A stretch of DNA of 64,000 bases from Oscillospiraceae bacterium (GCA_017506735.1 JAFVMW010000046.1:1-64000), one strand, 5' to 3'; numbered from the stretch's first letter, positions 51,868-61,575 are shown. Notes: generated by a model from the sequence alone, not told the origin. Program-made: numbers and translations.

Positions 51868-53034
51868 TTATGCCTGTTTTTCCCGGAAGAGCGTCAGCAG
51901 CAGGAAAACGCTGATGACCAGCAGGATGGGCATGGTGATCATTGCAGGGGTGTAATTCCCGAATACATCATAGACCATACCCCAGACAGGGGTTGCCAGG
52001 AAGGAGGTAACGCTGCTGCAGGTGAGCATGGTGGACCAGACGGTGGCATAATCCCGGCCGCCGAACACATGGCGAACCACCACAGGCATCAGCGTGCCCA
52101 GAGAGCCGGAGCCGAAGGCCAGACCCACCAGGGCAACATAGGTCATGCTCTTGAAAAACAGCATTCCGTAGCCCAGGGCATAGAACACCGCCACCACGGT
52201 CATGGTCTTTGCCACGCCGAATTTGCCGCAGCACAGACCCTCCACCACAGTACCCACGGCAGCGGCGGCGGTCATCACAGAGATCATCAGTCCCACGGTG
52301 GTACCGTCATAGCCCATGCCTGCCAGCAGGGAGGGCAGCTGCTGAGAAATGCAGCTGCAGGCGGTAAGAATGCACATCACTCCCACGGACAGGAAGAACT
52401 TCCGGCTGCGGAACAGGGTTTTGCCGTCGGTTTTTCCCAGGTTTCCGGAGGCATGACCCACACCGCCGGAAAGCTCCTGCTTGCCCAGAATCAGGAAGGA
52501 AAGCATTGCCAGGGCGAACCAGCTCACGCCCAGGGCACGGTAAGCAAGCTGCCAGCCGAAGGCATCAATCACACCGGGAACCACATTGCTCCAGATCATG
52601 CCGCCGATGCCGGAGCCGGCCATGACGATACCCATAACCATGGAGGCATCCCGGCTGGAATAGGACTGCTGGACAGTGATGTTGGCGCAGAGGTAGACAC
52701 AGCTTGTGCCGAACAAGCCCATCAGCGCGCCCACAATGTAAAACATCCACAGTTCCCGGCAGAAGGACAGGGCGATGAAGCCCACGCCGCACCAGAGGGC
52801 ACTGACCAGGACGACCATACGGACACCATGGTCATTCATATACCGGCCCAGAAAGGATACGCTGAAGGCACCGGCAGCGGTCATCAGACTGTAATACAGC
52901 GTAAAGGAACCTCTGCCGAAGCCCAGCTCCTCACAGACTGGAGTCACGAAAAAGCTCAGGGCGGTGGACAGCAGGCTCATGGTCACCATGAGCAGAAAGG
53001 CTGAAGCAGCAGGGCGAATGTGTTTTTTCTCCAT
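51868..53034 (-). CDS. MFS transporter
   Basis: 388 residues, twelve predicted membrane segments with a central loop at about 190-210 (GHASGNLGKTDGKTLFRSRK). The first half holds FLGRYMNDHGVRMVVLVSALWCG, the MFS motif A region (GxxxDxxG-like: GRYMNDHGVR). Resembles monocarboxylate/OFA-type members, but the substrate is not identifiable. Monocistronic, promoter 53067-53096. Confidence 0.85.
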   Translation of the reverse strand: MEKKHIRPAASAFLLMVTMSLLSTALSFFVTPVCEELGFGRGSFTLYYSLMTAAGAFSVSFLGRYMNDHGVRMVVLVSALWCGVGFIALSFCRELWMFYIVGALMGLFGTSCVYLCANITVQQSYSSRDASMVMGIVMAGSGIGGMIWSNVVPGVIDAFGWQLAYRALGVSWFALAMLSFLILGKQELSGGVGHASGNLGKTDGKTLFRSRKFFLSVGVMCILTACSCISQQLPSLLAGMGYDGTTVGLMISVMTAAAAVGTVVEGLCCGKFGVAKTMTVVAVFYALGYGMLFFKSMTYVALVGLAFGSGSLGTLMPVVVRHVFGGRDYATVWSTMLTCSSVTSFLATPVWGMVYDVFGNYTPAMITMPILLVISVFLLLTLFREKQA

Positions 53035-53066
53035 CTACATCTCTCCTGTATGTCAATTTATCTAAT

Positions 53067-53096
53067 ATTATAAGATACTCCTCCCCTTCCTGTCAA
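53067..53096 (-). promoter_or_regulatory. Promoter of the MFS gene
   Basis: Minus strand TTGACA (53091-53096), 18-base spacer, TATAAT (53067-53072). Confidence 0.75.
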
Positions 53097-53159
53097 TACG
53101 AACAGGAAACCCGGATACATTTCCGCGGTGTTTATGCACTTTTGTTGTTCTGCTGCGCC

Positions 53160-53193
53160 AAAAAACCGGCGTGCCCTTCCTGGGACACGCCGG
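53160..53193 (-). terminator. Terminator of the feo operon
   Basis: Minus strand CCGGCGTG (53186-53193), loop, CACGCCGG (53166-53173), then a T6 run (complement of 53160-53165). Confidence 0.85.
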
Positions 53194-53203
53194 GTTTGGT
53201 GTG

Positions 53204-53356
53204 TTATTTCATGCCGCAGCCGGAGCAATTGCCCTGGCAGTGTCCGGCATCGGGACAGCCTACGCAATGCACGCCCCGGACCTTCTGGCGGCGGATGTAC
53301 CGGACAGCCAGATAAACCATGGCCCCAATTCCGGACAGGATCAGAATATCGATCAT
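53204..53356 (-). CDS. FeoB-associated Cys-rich membrane protein
   Basis: 50 residues from the ATG at 53356 (AAAGGAG, 8-base spacer). One membrane segment (about 2-20: IDILILSGIGAMVYLAVRYI), then a cytoplasmic tail with CVGCPDAGHCQGNCSGC, five cysteines that may hand iron to or from FeoB. Matches the small FeoB-associated family. 28 bases after feoB; last gene of the operon. Confidence 0.9.
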   Translation of the reverse strand: MIDILILSGIGAMVYLAVRYIRRQKVRGVHCVGCPDAGHCQGNCSGCGMK

Positions 53357-53384
53357 AGAAACAGCTCCTTTCAAGGAGAAACGA

Positions 53385-55388
53385 TTACTTTCTAACAGGC
53401 TGGACAGTCTTTTTGTCGGCATCCCGGCAAAGCATCAGGATTACCGCAGCGAAAGCGGCCACAGCCAAAAGACCGGGAACAAAGCCTGCGCCAACAGCGC
53501 CGGTATCCATCAGTGTACCCACCTGGTAGACCAGGAATGCAGCGGTATAGCCGGTGGCAAGCTGCAGCGCAACGCCGCCCCAGAACCACTTTTTGTCGCC
53601 CATCTCCGCGTTCATGGCACCCAGGGCCGCGAAGCAGGGAGGAGAAAACAGGTTGAACATCAGATACGCCAGGGCAGCTGCCTTGGTGATGGCCATAATG
53701 CCTGCCACCTCCGCGCCTGCGCCCTCCAGCATGGCCAGCTCCTCGGTGTCGATCAGATTCTCAAGACCCACGAAGCACACAGCAAGGGTGCCAACCACAT
53801 TCTCCTTGGCGATGAAGCCGGTGACCGCGGCGGCGGCCAGCTGCCAGGAGGCCACGCCCACAATGGGAATCAAAAGATAAGAAATGGGATTGGCAATGGT
53901 AGCCAGAATGGACTCAGAGGCGGAAGCCGCTTCCTGGAAGGACCAGTTGAAGGTCTGCATGATCTGCACCGTGGTGTTGCAGACCAGAATCACCGTACCG
54001 GCCTTGACCACGTAGCTCCAGCCGCGGGAACACATGGAGATAAAGGCACGCTTCAGGGAGGGGAACTTGTATTCCGGCAGCTCCATGATGAAGTAGGACT
54101 TGCGCTTGCGGTTGCCGGTGATCCGGTTGACGATCAGGGCGCCGATGAGAATCAGCAGGATGCCCATGAAGTACATCAGCGTACCCACCCAGCCGGCATT
54201 TTCAAAAAACGCGCCGGAGAACAGAGCGATGACCGGCAGCTTGGCGCCGCAGGGCATGAAGGGGGTCAGCATGGCGGTGGCTCTGCGCTCCCGCTCGTTG
54301 CGGATGGTGCGGCAGGCCATAACGCCGGGAATGGCGCAGCCGGTGCCCACCACAAAGGGAATGACGGACTTGCCGGACAGGCCCACCTTCTTGAAGATGG
54401 GGTCCAGAACCACGGTGGCACGGGCCATGTAGCCGCAGTCCTCCAGCAGGGCGATGATGAAATACATCACCATAACCAGGGGCAGGAAGCCCACCACCGC
54501 AGCCACGCCGCCGATGATGCCGTCCACCAGCAATGCCTGGACAATGGGGGAAGCGCCGGATACAGCCTGGGCGGCCATTTCCTGGAAGCTTTCCAGCCAT
54601 CCAACGAAGGTATCACCCAGCCACACACCAAGACCCAGCTTGCCGTCGGACTGGGAGATATGGAACACCAGGAACATGACCAACGCAAAGATGGGAATGC
54701 CCACAATCGGGTGGGTCAGTACCGCGTCAATCCGGTCCTGCACATTCCGGTCCCTGGTATAGATCACACGGCGTTCCACCTCGGAAACGATCTGATTCAC
54801 AAAGGCATAGCGCTTTTTATCCGAGGCCATAGCCGCTACCCGATCCGTCACATACTCGATCCCCGGGTCATAGGCTTTAACCTGGGTCTGGCCGATACGG
54901 CCGATGGCGGCCTGAACCAGATCCAGCAGGTCAGAATCATCGTTGTCCGTGGAAATGGTCTGGATCACGGGACAGCCCAGGCGCTTGCTCAGGGCAGCGG
55001 TATCGATGACGGTTTTCCGCTTATGGTTGATGTCGGACTTGTTCAGCGCAATAACCATGGGAATCCCCAGCTCCATCAGCTGGGTGGTAAAGAACAGACT
55101 CCGGCTCAGATTGGTGGCATCCACGATGTTGATGATGGCATCGGGCTGCTCATTGCGGATATAGTCACTGGTGACGCTTTCCTCCGAGGTGAAGGGGGAC
55201 ATGGAATAGGCACCGGGCAGGTCCACGGCAATGACTTCCTGTCCGCCGGTGAATGCCTTCCGGATGGGCGCTTCCTTCTTGTCCACGGTAACACCGGCCC
55301 AGTTGCCGACCTTTTCATTCCGGCCGGTGACGGCGTTGTACATGGTGGTTTTGCCACTGTTGGGATTGCCTGCAAAGGCGATTCTCAT
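53385..55388 (-). CDS. feoB: Ferrous iron transport protein B
   Basis: 667 residues. N-terminal G domain: G1 GNPNSGKTTMYNAVTG, G3 DLPGAYSM, G4 NKSD (LNKSDIN), then a helical GDI-like region, and a polytopic membrane domain with two Gate-type segments (FVVGTGCAIPGVMACRTIR with the conserved Cys, and FIAKENVVGTLAVCF). Imports Fe2+. GAGGAGG 8 bases before the ATG. Operon feoA-feoB-FeoB-associated protein. Confidence 0.98.
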   Translation of the reverse strand: MRIAFAGNPNSGKTTMYNAVTGRNEKVGNWAGVTVDKKEAPIRKAFTGGQEVIAVDLPGAYSMSPFTSEESVTSDYIRNEQPDAIINIVDATNLSRSLFFTTQLMELGIPMVIALNKSDINHKRKTVIDTAALSKRLGCPVIQTISTDNDDSDLLDLVQAAIGRIGQTQVKAYDPGIEYVTDRVAAMASDKKRYAFVNQIVSEVERRVIYTRDRNVQDRIDAVLTHPIVGIPIFALVMFLVFHISQSDGKLGLGVWLGDTFVGWLESFQEMAAQAVSGASPIVQALLVDGIIGGVAAVVGFLPLVMVMYFIIALLEDCGYMARATVVLDPIFKKVGLSGKSVIPFVVGTGCAIPGVMACRTIRNERERRATAMLTPFMPCGAKLPVIALFSGAFFENAGWVGTLMYFMGILLILIGALIVNRITGNRKRKSYFIMELPEYKFPSLKRAFISMCSRGWSYVVKAGTVILVCNTTVQIMQTFNWSFQEAASASESILATIANPISYLLIPIVGVASWQLAAAAVTGFIAKENVVGTLAVCFVGLENLIDTEELAMLEGAGAEVAGIMAITKAAALAYLMFNLFSPPCFAALGAMNAEMGDKKWFWGGVALQLATGYTAAFLVYQVGTLMDTGAVGAGFVPGLLAVAAFAAVILMLCRDADKKTVQPVRK

Positions 55389-55409
55389 TTTGGTTTCCTC
55401 CTCTTCCCC

Positions 55410-55622
55410 TTAAAGCTCGATGGCACGGGCCAGGGCATTGTCGATGGTGTAGCGGCCATCCTTGATGGCTACGGTGCAGCTGGACCACCGCCGGGATACC
55501 ACCGTGATGGGTTCGCCGCTGTAGCAGCCAAGGGTGAAGAGGAATGCCTCCAGCTCCTCATCACCTGTAGAGAGCTTGCGGATGATGTACTCTTTTCCGA
55601 TCTGTGCCTGAAGCAAATTCAT
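55410..55622 (-). CDS. feoA: Ferrous iron transport protein A
   Basis: 70 residues, SH3-like beta barrel: MNLLQAQIGKEYIIRKLSTGDEELEAFLFTLGCYSGEPITVVSRRWSSCTVAIKDGRYTIDNALARAI. Probably modulates FeoB. AAGGTG 5 bases before the ATG. First gene of the operon, with two TTAG-N6-CTAA boxes in its promoter. Confidence 0.95.
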   Translation of the reverse strand: MNLLQAQIGKEYIIRKLSTGDEELEAFLFTLGCYSGEPITVVSRRWSSCTVAIKDGRYTIDNALARAIEL

Positions 55623-55636
55623 TTGATCACCTTATA

Positions 55637-55665
55637 ATTATAGATTAGTCTTTTCTAACTGTTGG
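55637..55665 (-). promoter_or_regulatory. feo promoter with internal regulator box
   Basis: Minus strand -10 TATAAT (55637-55642), 17-base spacer, weak -35 CCAACA (55660-55665). The dyad TTAGAAAAGACTAA (55645-55658) lies between the boxes, a repressor-like position. Confidence 0.65.
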
Positions 55666-55678
55666 TCTGAAAAACGGA

Positions 55679-55692
55679 TTAGCCGCAGCTAA
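55679..55692 (-). promoter_or_regulatory. Second TTAG-N6-CTAA box upstream of feo
   Basis: TTAGCTGCGGCTAA on the minus strand; its centre is 34 bases (about three helical turns) from the first box. Resembles DtxR/MntR-family iron boxes; the regulator is not in the window. Confidence 0.6.
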
Positions 55693-55760
55693 CCACACGC
55701 TTATCATATACATCATTTACCAATTTGTCAAGGGTTTTTTGTATCTTTTTTCCTCCGGAC

Positions 55761-55787
55761 AAAAAACCGGGAGCTTTCGCTCCCGGT
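55761..55787 (-). terminator. Terminator of the His-rich gene
   Basis: Minus strand ACCGGGAGC (55779-55787), loop GAAA, GCTCCCGGT (55766-55774), then T6. Confidence 0.9.
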
Positions 55788-55799
55788 TCATTGGTTTGT

Positions 55800-56141
55800 T
55801 CAGGCACCCAGCTCCTCCAGGACTTCGGCGAGAATCTCGTTGCCCTGGTCGAAGCGGAAAACAGCGGCTTTGACCTTCTTATAGGCCTCCGGGTTTCCGG
55901 CGGCCTTCAGCTGCTCGGCCAGTTCTGCCAATTCTCTTGCATGGGCGGCATTGTGGCCCACCATGTACTTCATCAGAGCAGTCAGCTCCTCCATGGGAGT
56001 GTGGCTGTGATGATGGTCATGATCATGATGATGCTCATGGCAGTCGCAATGCTCGTGGTCATGGTGATGATGGTCGTGGCAATCACAGTGATCGTGGTCG
56101 TGGTGATGATGGCCGTGGATATGGTCGTGATCGTGGTGCAT
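55800..56141 (-). CDS. Histidine-rich metal-binding protein
   Basis: 113 residues. The first 48 are almost wholly His and Asp, with two HCDCH and a HIHG motif (about 25 histidines), a very dense metal-binding tract. The rest (50-113) is an all-helical domain: MEELTALMKYMVGHNAAHARELAELAEQLKAAGNPEAYKKVKAAVFRFDQGNEILAEVLEELG. I do not recognise a named family. It may store or buffer zinc, nickel or cobalt. GGAGG 8 bases before the ATG. Separate transcription unit between kbl and feo. Confidence 0.8.
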   Translation of the reverse strand: MHHDHDHIHGHHHHDHDHCDCHDHHHHDHEHCDCHEHHHDHDHHHSHTPMEELTALMKYMVGHNAAHARELAELAEQLKAAGNPEAYKKVKAAVFRFDQGNEILAEVLEELGA

Positions 56142-56175
56142 CTGGGGTTCCTCCGTTTATTGATGTTGTGCTGTC

Positions 56176-56204
56176 AGTATAGCATGGGGTTTCCCCCTGT
56201 ACAA
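56176..56204 (-). promoter_or_regulatory. Promoter of the His-rich gene
   Basis: Minus strand TTGTAC (56199-56204), 17-base spacer, TATACT (56176-56181) with TGC before it. The spacer contains the dyad GGGGGAAACCCC, and CCCCCTGGGGGG lies just upstream (56206-56217), possible metal-regulator sites. Confidence 0.6.
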
Positions 56205-56223
56205 GCCCCCTGGGGGGATGGGA

Positions 56224-57411
<1,188 letters not shown>

Positions 57412-57436
57412 AAATATCTCTCCTATCAATAGAATC

Positions 57437-57486
57437 GTAGGGGCGACCATCATGTCGCCCGCAGGCGAGCAATGCTCGCCCCTGCA
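57437..57486. repeat. Double hairpin between tdh and kbl
   Basis: GGGCGAC-CATCAT-GTCGCCC (57441-57460) and GGCGAGC-AAT-GCTCGCC (57464-57480), with outer arms GTAGGGGCGA / TCGCCCCTGC. Looks like a mobile palindromic intergenic repeat. Confidence 0.7.
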
Positions 57487-57498
57487 AAGCAAACCGCT

Positions 57499-58533
57499 TT
57501 ATTTGGTCCAGTCCAGAATGACCTTGCCGGACTTGCCGGAATTCATGGCTTCAAAGCCCTTCTGGAAATCGGTGTAGTGGAATCGGTGAGTGATGACGGG
57601 GCTCACATCCAGACCGCCCTGCACCATATAGGACATCTGATGCCAGTTATCCAGGTGGCGGCCGTAGATGCCCTGGAGGGTCAGACCCTTGGTGATGATG
57701 GTGTTCATATCCATAGGCACAGGCTTGTTGGAAATGCCCAGCAGGGAAATCTTGCCGCCGTTACGCATGGACTGGATCATCTGCTGAAGTGCAGCGCCGT
57801 TGCCGGACATCTCCAGGCCCACATCGAAGCCTTCCACCAGGCCCTGCTCCTTCATGATCTGGGGCAGATCCTCCCGGGCGGTATTCACGGCGGCATCCAC
57901 GCCCATCTTCCGGGCCAGCTCCAGGCGGTAATCGTTGATGTCGGTGATGACAACTCTCCGGGCACCGGCGTGCTTGCAGATGGCGGCGGCAATGATGCCG
58001 ATGGGGCCTGCGCCGGTGATCAGAACGTCCTCGCCGATCAGGGGGAACATGAGGGCGGTGTGGGTCGCGTTGCCGAAGGCATCGAAGAAGGCAACCACAT
58101 CCTCGTCAAGGGATTCGTCAATAAGGATCACGTTGGTTTCGGGGATGCACAGGTACTCGGCAAAGGCACCGTCCCGGTCAACGCCAACGGATACGGTATC
58201 CTTGCACCACTGGATGTTGCCGTTATGGCAGTTGCGGCAGTGGTGGCAGGTCAGATGGCCCTCGCCGGAAACACGCTGGCCGATCTTCAGCCCGGTGACA
58301 CCCTCACCAAGGGCAGCAATCTCACCCACATACTCATGACCGATGGTCATGGGGGGCTTGATGTGCTCCACGGCCCAGGGATCCCAGTTGTAGATATGGA
58401 CATCGGTACCGCAGATTGCGGTTTTATGAACCTTGATCAGAACCTCACCGGGGCCGGGAGTGGGAACGGGAACCTGGCGCAGTTCCAGACCGGGGCCTGC
58501 TTCTGCTTTGACAATGGCATTCATGAGCTTCAT
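57499..58533 (-). CDS. tdh: L-threonine 3-dehydrogenase
   Basis: 344 residues, zinc-dependent medium-chain dehydrogenase. Signatures: KTAICGTDVHIYNWDPWA (catalytic zinc Cys), GHEYVGEIAALGEGVTGLKIGQRVSGEGHLTCHHCRNCHNGNIQWC (structural zinc), and the NAD motif VLITGAGPIGIIAAAICKHAGA. Oxidises threonine to 2-amino-3-ketobutyrate, which kbl splits. AAAGGAGG 7 bases before the ATG. Promoter 58574-58602. Confidence 0.97.
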   Translation of the reverse strand: MKLMNAIVKAEAGPGLELRQVPVPTPGPGEVLIKVHKTAICGTDVHIYNWDPWAVEHIKPPMTIGHEYVGEIAALGEGVTGLKIGQRVSGEGHLTCHHCRNCHNGNIQWCKDTVSVGVDRDGAFAEYLCIPETNVILIDESLDEDVVAFFDAFGNATHTALMFPLIGEDVLITGAGPIGIIAAAICKHAGARRVVITDINDYRLELARKMGVDAAVNTAREDLPQIMKEQGLVEGFDVGLEMSGNGAALQQMIQSMRNGGKISLLGISNKPVPMDMNTIITKGLTLQGIYGRHLDNWHQMSYMVQGGLDVSPVITHRFHYTDFQKGFEAMNSGKSGKVILDWTK

Positions 58534-58573
58534 GATACGCCCTCCTTTGTTTGTTTTTCATAGGCTTATTGGT

Positions 58574-58602
58574 ATTATACACGGAGAAAGCCATGAATAC
58601 AA
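58574..58602 (-). promoter_or_regulatory. Promoter of tdh-kbl
   Basis: Minus strand TTGTAT (58597-58602), 17-base spacer, TATAAT (58574-58579). Confidence 0.7.
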
Positions 58603-58714
58603 CCAAAAAAACAGCTGATCCGCGGTTTTCCCTGTCATGAATTGATTTTGTAAAAGGCTGTGGCTTTTTTGTTACAAATGTGGTATACTGACCCAAAGGG
58701 AAAGGGGGATCACC

Positions 58715-59479
58715 ATGACTTACACAGACCTGATTTTTGACCTTTACGGCACCCTGGTGGATATCCACACGGAGGAGGACGACTGCGTCTGGGAAAAGAC
58801 CGCCATTTTCTTCGGCTTCCACGGCGCCCGCTGCACAGGCCCGGAGCTGAAGCAGGCTTTCAGTGAAGCCATGCGTGAGCGGGAGGCGGAGGCCGGACAG
58901 AGCTACGAATGCTTTCCGGACATTCCCTTTGAGATTGTTCTGGCCCAGCTTTTCCGGGAAAGGGGCATCACTGACAGGGCGGATGACCTGGGATTCCAGG
59001 CGGCGCAGCTGTTCCGGATTCTGTCCCTTGAATATGTGAAGCTCTATCCGGGCGTGATGGAAGCCCTGGACACCCTGCGGAAAAAGGGATATCGGCTTTG
59101 GCTTCTGAGCAACGCCCAGAGGGTATTTACGGAATATGAGCTGCGTCACCTGGGGCTGGGGGAGCAGTTTGACAAGGTCTACATTTCCTCGGATTACCAG
59201 TGCCGGAAGCCGGACGTCCGGTTTTTCAACGCACTGATCGAAGAACAGGGGCTGGACCGAGGCAAATGCCTGATGATCGGCAATGACCGGATGACGGACA
59301 TCGCCGGGGCAAAAAACGCAGGGCTTGCCACGCTGTATATGCACACCGCTCTGACCCCTGGGGACCAGGCAGCGGTAGACCCGAAGAAGCTGCCGGGGGT
59401 GGCTCCGGCGGATTGCAGGGAGTTTGAATTTGAGGGGGATGACTGGGCGGAGCTGACCCGGCTGATCCCGGAGATTTAA
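58715..59479 (+). CDS. HAD family hydrolase
   Basis: 254 residues, HAD_2-type phosphatase: motif I DLIFDLYGTLVD, cap helices (about 25-110), motif II LWLLSNAQ, motif III KPDVRFF, motif IV MIGNDRMTDIAGAKNAG. GAAAGGGGG before the ATG; an extended -10 TGG-TATACT lies at about 58681-58689. Substrate unknown. Followed 15 bases later by the AlbA_2 gene. Confidence 0.93.
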   Translation: MTYTDLIFDLYGTLVDIHTEEDDCVWEKTAIFFGFHGARCTGPELKQAFSEAMREREAEAGQSYECFPDIPFEIVLAQLFRERGITDRADDLGFQAAQLFRILSLEYVKLYPGVMEALDTLRKKGYRLWLLSNAQRVFTEYELRHLGLGEQFDKVYISSDYQCRKPDVRFFNALIEEQGLDRGKCLMIGNDRMTDIAGAKNAGLATLYMHTALTPGDQAAVDPKKLPGVAPADCREFEFEGDDWAELTRLIPEI

Positions 59480-59494
59480 GACAGAGGTATTATC

Positions 59495-59959
59495 ATGCTG
59501 GATCTTGCGCATTTACAGGAATATCGGGAGGACAACCGGCTGGAAGCCAAACAGGCCCTTGGCGGACTGCCGGAGAGCATCTGGGAGACCTACTCCGCCT
59601 TTGCCAACGCAGAGGGCGGCGTGATTCTGCTGGGCGTGGAGGAACTGGAGGACAAGTCCCTTCACCCACTGGATCTGCTGGATCCGGAATGGCTGCTGGA
59701 GGATTTCTTCTGCCTTCTCAATAACCCCCAGTGGGTAAACCGGAACATTCTGACGGAAGAATCGGTGCAGCTCCACGAGATTGAGGGCAAAACCATCATT
59801 TCCATCACTGTTCCCCCTTCCGAGCGGATCGTCTACATCGGAAATGATCCCTACCGTGGCACCTACCGCCGGTGCGGAGAGGGGGACTACCGCTGCGGAC
59901 GGGAGGAAGTGGATGTCATGCTGGCAATGGAGCGCCCGAACAAAGGAACCTCTGAATAA
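59495..59959 (+). CDS. Stand-alone AlbA_2 (Schlafen-like) domain protein
   Basis: 154 residues, AGAGGT 6 bases before the ATG. YREDNRLEAKQALGGLPESIWETYSAFANAEGGVILLGVEE is the divergent AAA-4/AlbA_2 domain, with GVILLGV and YRGTYRRCGEGDYRC at the end. Longer relatives add a C-terminal helicase-like ATP-binding or winged-helix domain; here nothing follows. May bind DNA or RNA. Coupled to the HAD gene. Confidence 0.88.
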   Translation: MLDLAHLQEYREDNRLEAKQALGGLPESIWETYSAFANAEGGVILLGVEELEDKSLHPLDLLDPEWLLEDFFCLLNNPQWVNRNILTEESVQLHEIEGKTIISITVPPSERIVYIGNDPYRGTYRRCGEGDYRCGREEVDVMLAMERPNKGTSE

Positions 59960-59964
59960 TGTTT

Positions 59965-60000
59965 CCCCGGTGCAGTCCATTGACCGCACCGGGGATTTTT
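59965..60000 (+). terminator. Terminator of the HAD-AlbA_2 unit
   Basis: CCCCGGTGC (59965-59973), 12-base loop, GCACCGGGG (59986-59994), then ATTTTTT. Confidence 0.85.
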
Positions 60001-60692
60001 TAGTCACGTCTGCGTCTGCCGCCGAAGAGATACAGCAGCCGCAGCAGCTGGCCCAGGGCCACGGCGGTGGCTGCCACATAGGTCATGGCGGCGGCCTGTA
60101 GGGTCTTTTTCGCGCCGGTCAGCTCCTGGGCAGTAAGCAGGCCGCAGGATTCGATGGCCCTCAGGGCACGGGAGCTGGCATTGAATTCCACCGGAAGGGT
60201 CACAAGCTGGAACACCAGGGACAGGCTGAAGCAGGCAATGCCCAGATCCACCAGCCAGTAATAGTAGTTCCCTGCCCCGGACAGCAGCATTCCCAAAAAA
60301 ATCAAAGGGAAGGCAAGCCGGGAGCCGAAATTGGTGACGGGAATGATGGCGGTACGGAGTTTAATGGGGCCGTAGCCCACAGCGTACTGGACTGCATGGC
60401 CTGCCTCGTGGCAGGCAACGCCAATGGCGGCGGTAGAGGTACTGCCGTAGACAGAATCAGACAGGCGGATCACATTGGTTCTGGGATCAAAATGGTCCGT
60501 CAGATTGCCGGACACCCGTTCGATGCGGACTCCGGTGACACCGTTGGCGGACAGCACACGCTGGGCTGCCTGGGCTCCGGTGAGATTCCGGACAGAATAC
60601 TGCTGGGAATATCGTTTGAAGGTTTGGTTTACATTGCTGCTGGCCCAGAAGGACAGGATCAGACAGGGCAGCAGAATCAGCCAGTCAATCAT
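60000..60692 (-). CDS. Neutral zinc metallopeptidase, YugP-like
   Basis: 230 residues. HEAGHAVQY zinc-binding motif, DHFDPRTNVIRLSDSVYGSTS before it, and four membrane segments (about 1-20, 118-138, 146-168, 203-222) fit the YugP/Zn_peptidase_2 family. Substrate unknown; probably acts at the membrane. AAGGAG 8-9 bases before the ATG. Second gene after the TIGR04255 gene (17-base gap). Confidence 0.9.
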   Translation of the reverse strand: MIDWLILLPCLILSFWASSNVNQTFKRYSQQYSVRNLTGAQAAQRVLSANGVTGVRIERVSGNLTDHFDPRTNVIRLSDSVYGSTSTAAIGVACHEAGHAVQYAVGYGPIKLRTAIIPVTNFGSRLAFPLIFLGMLLSGAGNYYYWLVDLGIACFSLSLVFQLVTLPVEFNASSRALRAIESCGLLTAQELTGAKKTLQAAAMTYVAATAVALGQLLRLLYLFGGRRRRD

Positions 60693-60709
60693 TGTTCAAC
60701 GCTCCTTAT

Positions 60710-61486
60710 TTACGGCTCCATCGCCTGATGGAGGGTGGGTGTGATGGCATCCCGGAAGAGCTGGAACGCCTGGATGTGCAGGGTTTGCAGGGCTCCGGCG
60801 GACAGATTCACCGCCACCTTGCCCGGCATGTACAGGTCCTGGTCGAATATGAACTTCACTTCCCCGTCCTTTTCCCCAGGGCGGCGGAGCATTCCGGGGC
60901 CGGCGTGGATCTTGGCCCTGCAGCCGCCACGGATGGCTATGTCCACGTCCACGGTACTCCGGGCGGCGGCGGTTTCCTGCAGCTCCTCATCAGAAAGGAT
61001 GCCCAGATACCGCTCATGAATCAGCTCCCGGAAGGGAGTTCCTTCCAGGGAAAGGGCCTTCCGGGAGAAGGCATTCACATAGCGCAGGCCGATGCGCTCA
61101 AAATAGGCAGGCTTGTAGATGCGGATAAACTCAGCCAGGGGCTTATCCAGTGCGCCGGCGAAGTCCTCCCACCGGCGGTAATCCCGGCAGGCCAGGGAGA
61201 TGAATTTGCTGGTCAGGTTCACACGCCAGACGCCGTCCGCAGTGGCAAACTGATAATTCACGGTGGGCTCACCGTTTTCCAGGCTCAGATTGCCGGGCTG
61301 TCCGGTGAGCTTGGGAGCAGGACGTTCCTTCCGGGCGCTGTACACCGGGAACTCGGAACGGATGGCTTCCTGGAACTCCACCGGCAGATTGGCGCCGATG
61401 GTCAGAATTTCCGGGAACCGAAGCTGACAGATCACTTCCACCAGCTGATTTTTTTCATATACACAGCGTTCTTCCTTGGAAAACAA
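60710..61486 (-). CDS. TIGR04255 family protein
   Basis: 258 residues, TTG start at 61486 with AAAGGAT about 10 bases before. YEKNQLVEVICQLRFPEILTIGANLPVEFQEAIRSEFP, SLACRDYRRWEDF, YFERIGLRYVNAF mark TIGR04255, a family of unknown function found near diverse mobile or defence-like genes. No membrane segment. Coupled to the metallopeptidase gene; no function inferred. Confidence 0.88.
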   Translation of the reverse strand: MFSKEERCVYEKNQLVEVICQLRFPEILTIGANLPVEFQEAIRSEFPVYSARKERPAPKLTGQPGNLSLENGEPTVNYQFATADGVWRVNLTSKFISLACRDYRRWEDFAGALDKPLAEFIRIYKPAYFERIGLRYVNAFSRKALSLEGTPFRELIHERYLGILSDEELQETAAARSTVDVDIAIRGGCRAKIHAGPGMLRRPGEKDGEVKFIFDQDLYMPGKVAVNLSAGALQTLHIQAFQLFRDAITPTLHQAMEP

Positions 61487-61520
61487 GTTGCGATCATCCT
61501 TTCGGGGGGCTTTTTTCTAT

Positions 61521-61548
61521 ATTATATCCCGAATCCGGGAAAATGCAA
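61521..61548 (-). promoter_or_regulatory. Promoter of the TIGR04255-metallopeptidase unit
   Basis: Minus strand TTGCAT (61543-61548), 16-base spacer, TATAAT (61521-61526). Confidence 0.65.
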
Positions 61549-61575
61549 GGCAGACAGGGAAATTCCCGGCAGCGC

